Shown here in pieces: positions 8,494 through 16,774 of a stretch of 64,000 nucleotides of DNA. The stretch is from Priestia megaterium (lineage in GTDB: Bacteria; Bacillota; Bacilli; Bacillales; Bacillaceae_H), in NCBI RefSeq assembly GCF_023824195.1, contig NZ_CP085442.1, forward strand, positions 2,766,001-2,830,000. Reading direction: 5' to 3'. Below the pieces are notes generated by a model. It was not told where the DNA came from. It worked only from the letters and a program-made list of their open reading frames with translations, and ran no database searches. Every line of letters begins with the position of its first letter. Position 1 is the first letter of the stretch. Both the position numbers and the translations under genes were made by a program.

Positions 8494-8979
8494 TTAAAAA
8501 AAATCATATTCAGCCTGAGAAATAAAGAAACCTAACAAGACTTTCCCCTTTTGTTTTTTGCTCTCAGTATGTAGCTCATGATATTCTTCGGGAAAAGCAA
8601 ACGGTTCAGTAAAATAAACTGCATTTTTATTGTACTTTTGGTAAAATGACTGTTCAATACTTTCAATACCACTAACTGCTGTTCCACGCCCTATTTCTAT
8701 TTCATTACCTAGACAATAAAATAACACATTAGCAAGGATATATCCTGTGCTATTGAATGCTCCTTCAACTACCATTGAAATTTCCATATTATCTCTTAAA
8801 ACTTCTTCATATTTACTTAATCCTAATGTATTAAAAACTAAACATTCTTCAAAGACATTTTCATATTTTAAAATTTGTATACTGGGAAGCTCTTCATTAT
8901 TTCTATAAAGTTCTCGGTCTATTGGCTCACCTAAATATTTACTATAATGATCGTAATAAAGTTCTCCGTAGTTAATCAT
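8494..8979 (-). CDS. SUFU-domain immunity protein with premature stop
   Basis: A 161-residue protein of the suppressor-of-fused domain type: YLGEPIDRELYRNNEELPSI, CLVFNTLGLSKYEE, EISMVVEG and YFTEPFAFPEEYHEL match bacterial SUFU proteins, which often act as immunity proteins. The frame stops at TAA 8494-8496 but remains open beyond it for 27 codons (KYGAEKFEELLEES, DPFNVNRKSVI) to a TGA at 8410. The stop lies in a T8-A5 run and probably replaced a sense codon. The product may still fold without the C-terminal helix. GAGAGG precedes ATG 8979. Confidence 0.7.
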   Translation of the reverse strand: MINYGELYYDHYSKYLGEPIDRELYRNNEELPSIQILKYENVFEECLVFNTLGLSKYEEVLRDNMEISMVVEGAFNSTGYILANVLFYCLGNEIEIGRGTAVSGIESIEQSFYQKYNKNAVYFTEPFAFPEEYHELHTESKKQKGKVLLGFFISQAEYDFF

Positions 8980-9087
8980 TTTTTGACCTCTCCTCTATAT
9001 TTCGTATTTATGTCTGTTGCTACTCAAGCTAGGTTCTCTAGTTGATTACAAATTAAGACTTTGAAATTTATATATCCTTAGACAAAA

Positions 9088-9127
9088 GAAAGCACTTAAT
9101 ACTCATATAGAATATCAAATGCTTTCT
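9088..9127 (-). terminator. Probable terminator after SUKH-like copy 2
   Basis: GAAAGCA / TGCTTTC stem with an A/T-rich loop, 20 bases past the stop of the 9147 gene. The stem is short. Confidence 0.45.
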
Positions 9128-9146
9128 ATATCTACGTTCTATTAAC

Positions 9147-9863
9147 TTATTCAAATCCTATAACCATCCATTCATCTACTACATCCCAAAAGTTTAAGTT
9201 ATACTCTGGCTCTTCTTTTGAAGACCACAAAGTAGCATTGTCATCGAGACTGTTTTTGTAGTCAACTACTACATAAGTTCCCATTCCATTACTGAAAAAT
9301 CCATATGAAGATGCGAAGTCAATTTTCAAATTATGTTCTCCAATTTCATCAACAATTTCCCATTCATAATCGTCTAAATACGTAATATCTTCTAAGGACT
9401 CTAACCCCATTGACTTACTTGGATAGTAATAAAATCCATTATGAACATTTTCATAAAAGCTTCTAATTTTATCTGGAATTTTACTCCAGTCTTCTTCAAG
9501 CTGTTCGTTGTTAAAGTACTCTTTAGGATTTCGACCTTCATAATATAAAATTTTTCCTCTCGCATTTTTCACCGAATATAATATAGAATACCTATCACCA
9601 ATAGCCATTAATTCAACATCCACCAAAAATTCCTTCAAAAAAGATATGGTGTTGCTCATTTCATTACTTACAAATCTTTTCCATATGTTTAATATCTTAC
9701 TTATCTTACTAGATTTATCGTTCTCTTTAAAAATTTCTCTCCATTCATTAAGAATTAAATCCTTTTGGATATGATCAATGTCATTAGGTTCTATTAAGCT
9801 TACAGATAGTTTCTTACTTAATGTATACTTATTTAAGAAATCTAATTTATCTTGAAGCATCAT
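9147..9863 (-). CDS. SUKH/SMI1-like immunity protein (copy 2)
   Basis: A roughly 238-residue paralogue of the gene at 5208-5903. Shared blocks are IRSFYENVHNGFYYYPSKSM, the DDYEWEIVDEIGE loop, FFSNGMGTYVVVDYKNS, and the C-terminal NFWDVVDEWMVIGFE. The duplication with divergence fits an immunity family tracking different toxins. The start is uncertain: ATG 9863 or 9860, with GGGAG about 10 bases upstream. Confidence 0.55.
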   Translation of the reverse strand: MMLQDKLDFLNKYTLSKKLSVSLIEPNDIDHIQKDLILNEWREIFKENDKSSKISKILNIWKRFVSNEMSNTISFLKEFLVDVELMAIGDRYSILYSVKNARGKILYYEGRNPKEYFNNEQLEEDWSKIPDKIRSFYENVHNGFYYYPSKSMGLESLEDITYLDDYEWEIVDEIGEHNLKIDFASSYGFFSNGMGTYVVVDYKNSLDDNATLWSSKEEPEYNLNFWDVVDEWMVIGFE

Positions 9864-10063
9864 TCCTACCAACTCCCTATTCTTTTAAAAATCCAGCTAT
9901 TAAACCCTGTATTTTCACTTGCAATTCTTTTTCATCAACCCTATTATGGTACACTCACTAGGAGTTCTCGATTCTCAAACAAATTTACCCCTTTACATAT
10001 TAGCTGATGTAGAGTGAAAAATCTGGAACACATGTAGCCAATCAAATATTTGTTAAAATACTT

Positions 10064-10363
10064 TCACTTTGTTTTTACTGCTTCCTTCATTTGTTCTACT
10101 AATTTATATAGCCACTGTAGAGGAGTTAATTCAGTAGCTGAAAAATAAATTTCTGCACTCTTTTGAATAAGATTTTCTTTCTCTTGTTTGGTTAAGTTAC
10201 TATTCAAAAGTTCTTCACAATCTCTTATTGTAGACAACAGACATTCTTTACTGACTTCGTTTATAAACTCTTTTAATGCTTGTTCAGGAGAACTGATGTC
10301 TTGATGAAATGTCCCTCCTAAAAAACCTTCCACTTCCTCTATGTAATCATAACTTTCATCCAT
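10064..10363 (-). CDS. CdiI-like (contact-dependent inhibition) immunity protein
   Basis: A 99-residue helical protein beginning MDESYDYIEEVEGFLGGTFH; the acidic helix, FHQD and the following PEQALKEFINE are typical of CdiI_2-type immunity proteins. I place the start at ATG 10363 with GGAAGG upstream. An LXG toxin relic upstream reads into this gene and ends in a TGA inside codons 2-3, so toxin relic and antidote overlap. That is the arrangement expected of a cassette. Confidence 0.65.
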   Translation of the reverse strand: MDESYDYIEEVEGFLGGTFHQDISSPEQALKEFINEVSKECLLSTIRDCEELLNSNLTKQEKENLIQKSAEIYFSATELTPLQWLYKLVEQMKEAVKTK

Positions 10364-10550
10364 AAACCTTCCACTTCTTTCCATTTAACTCGTGTGCAGC
10401 TAAACCATCACCTGGTGCTAAAGAGCTTTTGTCTCCTTGCTTAACGTTTTCTATACCTTTAGAAACAGCCGACATTTTCTCAAACTGCAGAAGACTTGCT
10501 CTGCACTGCTCGTCACTAACTTTGCTTCCAGACATCTTTCGTCCGATCCA
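10356..10550 (-). pseudogene. LXG toxin linker relic fused to a short tail
   Basis: The minus strand reads GRKMSGSKVSDEQCRASLLQ, clearly related to GRDMFGNKISEEQRKASLLQ of the intact toxin, then continues FEKMSAVSKGIENVKQGDKS and ends in TGA inside the start of the CdiI-like gene. There is no start codon and no LXG domain. It is a displaced toxin fragment still joined to its immunity gene. Confidence 0.75.
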
Positions 10551-10557
10551 TTATAAA

Positions 10558-10590
10558 AAACACACTGATTTTTCACAAAAAAGTGTGTTT
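10558..10590 (-). terminator. Terminator after YezG gene
   Basis: AAACACACT / AGTGTGTTT stem about 20 bases beyond the stop of the 10612 gene; similar to the one at 5154-5190. Confidence 0.65.
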
Positions 10591-10611
10591 ACTTATAACC
10601 TTAATAGTTAT

Positions 10612-11103
10612 TTAAATAGGATTATTTGGATACTCTTTTAAATATTGATCTATTAAACTTTTAGTTTTTTCATCCGTTGGTGCTTCATCTAAATATTTGT
10701 ACTTCCAAATCTTTTTCTGTGCTACAAATCCGTAATCTGTATTAAACCAATCTGTATAATCGAATGATACAGAGAACTTCCCTGTTTGGTCCAACATTAG
10801 CGTAAAAGAATACCATAGTTCTTGGTTATTTTCTTTAAAGATTTCTCTAAGCTGTTCACTAAGATCAAAAAGCTTATCTTCTTCATTATTAAATTCTAGT
10901 TCCGATAGGTTAAAGTGTTCCGGTATATCTAGACTATAGTTGTAACTATGATCTCTAATGGATTTATAAAAAAAGTAAGTTCGTCCTCCAGATTCATCAA
11001 TCTGCGCATAAAAATAAAATTTCTCCCATTCTTCTGGAATCATATTATTAACTGTTTCTGCTATTTCTTGATAAAGGTTCTGTAATTTATCTTCCATACT
11101 CAT
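10612..11103 (-). CDS. YezG/DUF600-family immunity protein (intact copy)
   Basis: A 163-residue YezG-type antidote: LYQEIAETVNNMIPEEWEKF, YFYAQIDESGGRTYFFY, LWYSFTLMLDQTGKFSVSFD and YTDWFNTDYGF. It is near-identical in layout to the frameshifted copy at 6742-7229. GGAGGG lies 5 bases before ATG 11103 and overlaps the stop of a toxin C-terminal fragment, so the two were probably translated together. It should neutralise that toxin tip (inference). Confidence 0.82.
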   Translation of the reverse strand: MSMEDKLQNLYQEIAETVNNMIPEEWEKFYFYAQIDESGGRTYFFYKSIRDHSYNYSLDIPEHFNLSELEFNNEEDKLFDLSEQLREIFKENNQELWYSFTLMLDQTGKFSVSFDYTDWFNTDYGFVAQKKIWKYKYLDEAPTDEKTKSLIDQYLKEYPNNPI

Positions 11104-11105
11104 AT

Positions 11106-11405
11106 TTACCCTCCAGATTGATTTCTAATTGTTCTTCTAATTTTGGGTTCACCTTCAATTTGATACTCTATTCTAAATTTAATAGGGCGTATTGAATCCC
11201 CTTGATAAGAGGGAAATATTTTTACCGATACTTTTTTAGGAGGGACTTCCTTCAAAGCATTTGCCCAATCTTTCTCCATACTAAACCAGACTCCACCAGA
11301 ACGATTGTTATCTATTTTACCTGCACTAAGTTGTTCCTCAACATATCACGTCCATTCATGTATTTTCCTAAGCCATTTTGAACAACAAAACCATAGAGGA
11401 CTTTT
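11106..11405 (-). pseudogene. LXG toxin relic: linker segment plus C-terminal toxin domain
   Basis: The minus strand first reads KVLYGFVVQNGLGKYMNGRD, the counterpart of GLYGLVAANGLGEYMTGRD in the intact toxin. After a frame break it continues EEQLSAGKIDNNRSGGVWFS, MEKDWANALKEVPPKKVSVK and ends RRTIRNQSGG at a TAA at 11106-11108. The second part looks like a short beta-rich toxin tip unlike the AHH tip. The N-terminal LXG domain and start are missing, so the gene is silent unless recombined. Confidence 0.72.
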
Positions 11406-11525
11406 TTGGTTTCAATAGATTGAGTTAATTTGTTTCACAATCTCACACTTATAAAAAATGCAAGCACCATCCGTATCTTTTCACACAGATACTTGAACTT
11501 TTATCATCCCATGATTTTTAACAAA

Positions 11526-11567
11526 GCAAAAGATCTTGAAAGGAATATTACCCATCAAGATCTTTTA
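11526..11567 (-). terminator. Terminator of the LXG operon
   Basis: A perfect stem AAAAGATCTTGA / TCAAGATCTTTT lies about 50 bases after the ankyrin gene. It separates the active LXG operon from the immunity array. Confidence 0.85.
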
Positions 11568-11617
11568 TCATTTCATTTTTTCCATTGATACTTATGACTG
11601 TAAAGCTAATTTCAAGT

Positions 11618-12127
11618 TTATTCTTTTTCATTCATCTTCTGCTTTAAATATTCAGCAATTTCGGTCTGCCCGAACTCCCTAGCATATTCGTAGGCATTCA
11701 TATTCTTAATATTTTCCCCAGTATATCTAACTGAAATATCTATTCCTTTTTCAACTAAACATTCAACTACTTCTTTATGCCCGCCATAAATTGCTCCAAA
11801 TAGTGGATTTCTCTTAGCTAAACTCACATCTAATTCTGCGCCTTCCGCTATTAAATATTTCACTATTTCCAAATGTCCTTCTCCCGCAGCTACCCTCAGA
11901 GGAGCAGCATCAAATATATCACCTTTTGTATTAATATTAATTCCTTTATGTAGCAAATATTTCACTATTTCAAGTTTCCCTTTTTTAGCTGCAACATGTA
12001 ACCACGTCCCAAACGGTGTTATTGAATGTAAAGATTGCGGATTGTCATCTATTAAATGTGTTACCTGATTAATATCACCGAGCTTGATAGCATTTCTTAT
12101 GACTTTATTTAAACTTTTTTCATCCAT
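11618..12127 (-). CDS. Ankyrin-repeat protein, likely immunity protein of the AHH toxin (copy 3)
   Basis: A 169-residue ankyrin protein (MDEKSLNKVIRNAIKLGD...). Repeat cores: GTWLHVAAKKGKLEIVKYLL, APLRVAAGEGHLEIVKYLIA and NPLFGAIYGGHKEVVECLVE. I start at ATG 12127, with GGGAGG 7 bases upstream, rather than at ATG 12148, which has no comparable site. It begins about 20 bases after the LXG toxin stop, the usual place of the cognate antidote, and ends before a strong terminator. Ankyrin immunity proteins for AHH nucleases are plausible but not proven by sequence. Confidence 0.8.
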   Translation of the reverse strand: MDEKSLNKVIRNAIKLGDINQVTHLIDDNPQSLHSITPFGTWLHVAAKKGKLEIVKYLLHKGININTKGDIFDAAPLRVAAGEGHLEIVKYLIAEGAELDVSLAKRNPLFGAIYGGHKEVVECLVEKGIDISVRYTGENIKNMNAYEYAREFGQTEIAEYLKQKMNEKE

Positions 12128-12148
12128 AACGTTACCTCCCATATTCAA

Positions 12149-14191
12149 CTATCTTGTACTAGCTATATCTCCTAAATCTTTAAGGGCTTCAACAATATCA
12201 TCAAAGTCTCCGTCCATTTCTTCAACAGCCCTTAATCTATGAACAACAATTTCTAAGGCGTCAATACTATGTTGTCCTACCACAGCATTCGGTGCCCAGA
12301 CAAGATTTTCTTGCCCAATTATCGGATCAATTCCATATTTTCTTAATATTTCTTGCCCTTCTTGCACAAGCTCTTTTTGCTTTTGACCAAGACCTTTCTT
12401 AAATAAAATATGATGAGCATGTGGATTTATCATAGCCTCAGGTGGGCCACCTATTAACCCTGTGAGATATTTTCCAAAATCAATTTTTAAGAGTACTTCA
12501 TTATATTCTTTTGTAATGCCTAGTTCAGACATCTTTTCATTAATTTCTGAAAGTTCCTCTACATTAAACCTATTATTTTGAATAGCATTTTTAAGCTGAT
12601 TCATTTTATCCTTATTGACCCTACCTGATGTAGTTATATCATTAAGATATTCGCTCACTGGCTTATCTTTAACAGAAACCTTACCAATCATATGCATCGT
12701 CTGCTGCTTCACATTCTGCAAGGTCTCCCTCACCGTCTGCTGGGCAAGTGCCGGACCGGCCGGCACAAGGTCTGGAAGCAGTCTTGGCATGCTGCTATCT
12801 AGGATGTTGTTATACGTTTTATGTAGCGACTGCGTCCAAGAGGCTGGCGCGTTTTTGACGCTTTGGTAGGCTTGTTTTGTGACGTTGGCAACGGCGCTTG
12901 TGCGAAGCGTGTTGCGCATGTTGTTGAGCTTTTCGGTTCCTTTGGTCACAAGGCTTTGTCCCATTTTCCCCGCTACTTTCGTAGAAAGCGCCCCAGCTCC
13001 AGCAATTCCTAATGCTTGCAGAAGACTTGCTTTACGCTGCTCTTCACTGATTTTATTCCCGAACATATCGCGTCCGGTCATGTATTCTCCTAGCCCGTTT
13101 GCAGCCACAAGACCGTAGAGGCCTTTTTCGGTTTGCTCCAGGACTTTGAAGGATTTGGCGGATTTGTAGGCGTCTAAGGCGTGATCCGCTGCGCTTAGGC
13201 CTTTAGCCGTTTTGTAGATTGCTTTTCCGCCTTTTGCGGCTCTTCCTACCCAGCCGACGACCGGAATGAAGCCGGCTGCTGCCATGGCTCCTGCTGCGAC
13301 GCGCTGTGAGGTAGAAAGTTTTTCACCCGTAACAGGGTCAACGCCTTCTGCTGCTCGTTTATAATCATAATATCCGCTGACCTCTCCTGTAAAGGTAGAA
13401 ACCGCGTCCCACGTTTTTTCATACCACGGTTTGTTTGCTTCTTCTTCTTGCTTTTTTTCCAGCTCGTATACTTCTTCTTGCTGCTTGTTGTAGTCAACAT
13501 ACGAAGTCGCATAGTCGTTTAGCTTTGTTTGAACTTTATACAGCTCGCTGTCGTGATACGCTTTTTCGTTAAAAGCAAGCTGATAGGCGCTTCCTCCTTG
13601 ACTCGTAGCAAGCTCTAAGCCGCTCACTAGCGTATTTACTACCGTATAGAAGTCGTCCATTTCGCTGTATTCTTTTGACCATTCAGCATCAAGCTGGTTC
13701 ACCGCTTCAATTGTATCGGTGCGTTTTTTCTCTGCTTCTTCTATTTTATCGTTAAACTCACTCGTTGAAAACGCTGAAATAGAGACAATATCATCGATGC
13801 CGTTTAAAATACTTTGCAGATCTTCGTGCTGCTGAGCAACCATTTCTTTAGCGTTGCTGTTGACGTTTTTTAACTCTGTTTCTAAAAACGATTCATTTAC
13901 AACCGTGCTTCCGGCTAGCTTTGCTTTTTCAGCTTTGACGTGAAGCGCTGAAAAATAGCTTTTTTGCATTTTAATTAAGTTTTCCCACTGTCCGGCCGTA
14001 TCGGCGTGCTGCTTGTAAAAAGATTTTATATTGTCAGCGCCTTTTCCTTCTAAGCTGCCTTCTAAGTCCGCTACGCCCTGCAGTGCTTTTTTCAGTTCAC
14101 CCAGCTGGCTCAGTAACTCATCGTAGGCATTTTCCCTGTCTTTTGCTACGTCAAACAGCGCTTTTGCATCGTATACCTTTTCCACAGTCAT
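12149..14191 (-). CDS. LXG polymorphic toxin with C-terminal AHH nuclease domain
   Basis: A 680-residue toxin exported by the type VII (Ess/Yuk) system. Residues 1 to about 250 form the helical LXG domain (VYDAKALFDVAKDRENAYDE onward). A hydrophobic GAMAAAGFIPVVGWVGRAAK stretch and a PT-TG-like pre-toxin segment follow (GLGEYMTGRDMFGNKISEE near 374). The end is an AHH nuclease: NPHAHHILFKKGLG near 590, then NLVWAPNAVVGQHS. The HH pair and later His are as in HNH/ENDO VII-like enzymes. Two helper genes lie immediately upstream and an ankyrin gene downstream. By eye the toxin tip is more A/T-rich than the core, fitting tip exchange. The secretion machinery is not in this window. Confidence 0.92.
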   Translation of the reverse strand: MTVEKVYDAKALFDVAKDRENAYDELLSQLGELKKALQGVADLEGSLEGKGADNIKSFYKQHADTAGQWENLIKMQKSYFSALHVKAEKAKLAGSTVVNESFLETELKNVNSNAKEMVAQQHEDLQSILNGIDDIVSISAFSTSEFNDKIEEAEKKRTDTIEAVNQLDAEWSKEYSEMDDFYTVVNTLVSGLELATSQGGSAYQLAFNEKAYHDSELYKVQTKLNDYATSYVDYNKQQEEVYELEKKQEEEANKPWYEKTWDAVSTFTGEVSGYYDYKRAAEGVDPVTGEKLSTSQRVAAGAMAAAGFIPVVGWVGRAAKGGKAIYKTAKGLSAADHALDAYKSAKSFKVLEQTEKGLYGLVAANGLGEYMTGRDMFGNKISEEQRKASLLQALGIAGAGALSTKVAGKMGQSLVTKGTEKLNNMRNTLRTSAVANVTKQAYQSVKNAPASWTQSLHKTYNNILDSSMPRLLPDLVPAGPALAQQTVRETLQNVKQQTMHMIGKVSVKDKPVSEYLNDITTSGRVNKDKMNQLKNAIQNNRFNVEELSEINEKMSELGITKEYNEVLLKIDFGKYLTGLIGGPPEAMINPHAHHILFKKGLGQKQKELVQEGQEILRKYGIDPIIGQENLVWAPNAVVGQHSIDALEIVVHRLRAVEEMDGDFDDIVEALKDLGDIASTR

Positions 14192-14203
14192 CCCCCCTTG
14201 CTG

Positions 14204-14461
14204 CTACGAATGGATAATAGATTCGTCTTGTTCTTTTAACAAGTCTACATTGGATTTTGTATCTTTTACGTTTTTGTTTAGCGCTTTTATATAAGTAGAA
14301 ACAAGCGTTTGAATTTCTTCTTCGCGCGCTTCCCATTTCTTTGTAGTATCAAGGCTGTTTTTTCCGAGGTCAGGCATTTTATCGATAGATAAATTTCCAA
14401 TCGCTGTGCTGACTGCTTCAAGCTTTTTGATAACGTCAGCGTGATCAAGCTTAATTGTCAT
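14204..14461 (-). CDS. DUF5344/YwqI-YxiC-like T7SS helper protein
   Basis: An 85-residue, highly helical WXG100-like protein (MTIKLDHADVIKKLEAVSTA) between an LXG gene and a DUF5082-like gene, the same order as ywqH-ywqI-ywqJ and yxiB-yxiC-yxiD in Bacillus subtilis. Such small partners are thought to bind the LXG domain and target the toxin for secretion. The gene overlaps its upstream neighbour by four bases (ATGA), indicating translational coupling. Confidence 0.82.
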   Translation of the reverse strand: MTIKLDHADVIKKLEAVSTAIGNLSIDKMPDLGKNSLDTTKKWEAREEEIQTLVSTYIKALNKNVKDTKSNVDLLKEQDESIIHS

Positions 14462-14889
14462 GAAAACAGCCCCCTTCTAATAGCACTGATTCTGCTTTCT
14501 ACTTCTTCGTAGGCTTCTTCACCTTTAGCTAACAGAGAATCAGCTTCTCCAATAGCCGCGTTCAAGCCGCTAAAAAATCCTTTTTCGGCTTCTAACAGTC
14601 CAATCTTTGTTTCAATTTCACGGATATATCCATCATAATCACCGTTTAAAATGCTTTTTATGTTGTCGTAGGCTGCCGTACGTTTTTCTTCAAAATCATC
14701 CGATAACGTACCCGTCCACTTTTCTCCTAGCTCAGGCTTTTTGATGTGTTCGATTTCAGTTAATGAAGTAGCCTGTTCATGCTCAATTTTACTTTTGGCC
14801 GTTTTTAGCTTAGAAATCTTTCCTTCTACATCTGAAACTTTTCCAGATACTTCACCCAGCAATCCATCTAATACGCTTCCTAAACCCAT
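14458..14889 (-). CDS. DUF5082/YwqH-like T7SS helper protein
   Basis: A 143-residue coiled-coil protein. The segment KWTGTLSDDFEEKR carries a WxG-type turn between two helices, as in ESX-like partners. The start ATG 14889 has AGGAGG 7 bases upstream; the seven extra in-frame codons further upstream overlap this site and are rejected. It is the first gene of the LXG operon, so the promoter should lie in 14890-15000. Confidence 0.8.
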   Translation of the reverse strand: MGLGSVLDGLLGEVSGKVSDVEGKISKLKTAKSKIEHEQATSLTEIEHIKKPELGEKWTGTLSDDFEEKRTAAYDNIKSILNGDYDGYIREIETKIGLLEAEKGFFSGLNAAIGEADSLLAKGEEAYEEVESRISAIRRGLFS

Positions 14890-15194
14890 ATCGTTCCTCC
14901 TGTTCCGCACATTTCGAGTTTAATCCAATAATTATAAGTATAAAATTTGTCTCATTATAGCTAAATAGGAAAAAACTCTCTTTTTTATACTTCTAGTTTC
15001 ATGAATTGAGATAAAAATAAAAAATCAACGAAAAAAGACTCATGTCTAAATACGTTATCCAACAATATACCGTTATCTAAAACAAAGAATAAGTAGAATA
15101 AAACCATTTCTTTGTACCCATACCCGTTTTCTGCCATAAATTAAAGATTTTTGCGTAAAAAGACTGATCTACGTTTCACTTTTTTACACAGCAA
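14890..15194. other. Non-coding gap upstream of the LXG operon
   Basis: About 300 A/T-rich bases between the LXG operon start and the MATE gene terminator. On the minus strand two TATAAT-like hexamers occur near 14931 and 14957, but neither has a convincing -35 partner. I see no gene or RNA here. Confidence 0.5.
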
Positions 15195-15224
15195 AAAACC
15201 TCTGCACATTCTGCAGAGGTTTTG
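15195..15224 (-). terminator. Terminator of MATE gene
   Basis: AAAACCTCTGCA / TGCAGAGGTTTT stem directly after the stop codon, followed by T-rich DNA on the minus strand. Confidence 0.85.
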
Positions 15225-15226
15225 TT

Positions 15227-16621
15227 TTATACTTGAACCGGCGTCGGTTCTTCAGCTGTTTGTTCGTGCTGCACAAGTCCGTAGTTTTCCCACGCTCGGC
15301 TTTTCCAGCGGAAAAACATAATAACTGCGCGCGTCCATTCATCGGCTGCAATGGCAAGCCAAATGCCAGCGAGCCCCATGTCTAAATGAAAAACGAAGAA
15401 ATAGCCAAGCGGCAAGCTCATCATGACCATCGACATCGCGCCAATTAATACCGGATACTTAGCATCTCCCGCTGCCCGCAGCGAGTTAATCAGCACAATG
15501 TTCATCGTTCTTCCCGTTTCAAGCACAATACTCAGAAGCAGCACCGTCGCCCCAAGCTCAATGATATGCGGGTTATCTGTGAACACGCTAATTAGCTGTG
15601 TTCTAAATGTCATCACAAGAACAACCATCATCATCGTTACGGCACTGGCCCACTTGACGCTTTTCCATACGCGATGGTACGCCTCATCTTTTTCATTTCC
15701 GCCTACTAAGCGGCCGACAATAATCGCTGTGCCCATTCCGATTGCAATGGCAAATAAGTAAATGAACATCGAAATATTCATCGCGTACTGTCTAGCAGCG
15801 AGTGATTCTGCTCCTAGGTACGTGGCATAATATAAAAAGACAATTTGACAGCCTTGATACATGACCTGTTCAAAAGCCGACGGAATACCGATTTTTAAAA
15901 TTTTACTGATATATTCTTTTGAAAGCGTAATGTAGTATTGAAATTTCACTCTATATTCCATCACTTGATACAGCAGCCAAAAGAACACAATCAGCGCCAC
16001 GAATCGGCTGAACGCAGATGAAATCGCTGCTCCTTGCACGCCCATTTCCGGAAAGCCGAACTTCCCGAAGATTAAAGCATAGTTTCCTGCAATATGAAAA
16101 ATGTTCATTCCAAGTGATACAAACATCGCCTGCTTCGTAAAGCCGTGTACGCGAATAATCGCTGCAAGAGAGTTAATAATCGCTTGAAGAAAAATAGCTC
16201 CTCCGACGATGGATAAATAGCTTTGTGCATACATCAGCACGTCACCTTGCAAATTCATCGCTTCCATCATATGTCTTGAAAACAAAAGAAAACCCGCGCT
16301 AATGACTAGCCCGACTCCTAAATTTAACGTAACGGCCAAAGCAGAAATCTTTGACGCTTCCATATAACGTTTTGATCCTAAATACTGAGACACAACAATT
16401 GCGGCCCCGTTACCAATAACCTCTAACACTAAAATCGCAATGTGAAGGTATTGATTGGCTGCTCCGACTCCCGATACGGCATCATCCGACAGCGCACTTA
16501 GCATAAAGGTATCAGCAATCCCCATCAACATAAAAAGAAACACTTCTAAAAAGATCGGCCACGTTAAGAAAAACAAATTTAGCTTTTCTTTTGGCCCTTT
16601 TTTTGTTTCGACCGCGGTCAT
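15227..16621 (-). CDS. MATE-family multidrug efflux transporter
   Basis: A roughly 464-residue membrane protein with 12 hydrophobic segments in two homologous halves, typical of cation-coupled MATE drug exporters. Signatures include FLMLMGIADTFMLSALSDDA in helix 1, GNGAAIVVSQYLGSKRYMEA and the second-half GMGTAIIVGRLVGGNEKDEA. I use ATG 16621, with AAGGTG 5 bases upstream; the longer frame to 16654 lacks a site. It stands alone and has its own terminator. The drug range cannot be told. Confidence 0.88.
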   Translation of the reverse strand: MTAVETKKGPKEKLNLFFLTWPIFLEVFLFMLMGIADTFMLSALSDDAVSGVGAANQYLHIAILVLEVIGNGAAIVVSQYLGSKRYMEASKISALAVTLNLGVGLVISAGFLLFSRHMMEAMNLQGDVLMYAQSYLSIVGGAIFLQAIINSLAAIIRVHGFTKQAMFVSLGMNIFHIAGNYALIFGKFGFPEMGVQGAAISSAFSRFVALIVFFWLLYQVMEYRVKFQYYITLSKEYISKILKIGIPSAFEQVMYQGCQIVFLYYATYLGAESLAARQYAMNISMFIYLFAIAIGMGTAIIVGRLVGGNEKDEAYHRVWKSVKWASAVTMMMVVLVMTFRTQLISVFTDNPHIIELGATVLLLSIVLETGRTMNIVLINSLRAAGDAKYPVLIGAMSMVMMSLPLGYFFVFHLDMGLAGIWLAIAADEWTRAVIMFFRWKSRAWENYGLVQHEQTAEEPTPVQV

Positions 16622-16732
16622 CCCATCACCTTCTTTACCGATATCCAATTTCAAACAAGAAGTATCTTACCACACATTTCCTTTGTATACATCCCCTTTT
16701 TAGCACATTTTTTATTTTATTTGTTTAGGCAT

Positions 16733-16768
16733 AAAAAAAGCCGTTTCCTTGAAGGAAGCAGCTTTTTT
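16733..16768 (-). terminator. Terminator of the exporter operon
   Basis: Stem built from AAAAAAGC...TTTCCTT and AAGGAA...GCTTTTTT, just after the HlyD-type gene. Confidence 0.75.
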
Positions 16769-16774
16769 CCGTTA

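Noticed and set aside
12615..13512. Several + and - strand frames inside the LXG gene
   Set aside because: They are shadows of the toxin's codon bias; the LXG frame has continuous family motifs.
2414..14889. Possible mobile element or phage boundaries around the toxin locus
   Set aside because: No integrase, transposase, tRNA or matching direct repeats were seen at either end.
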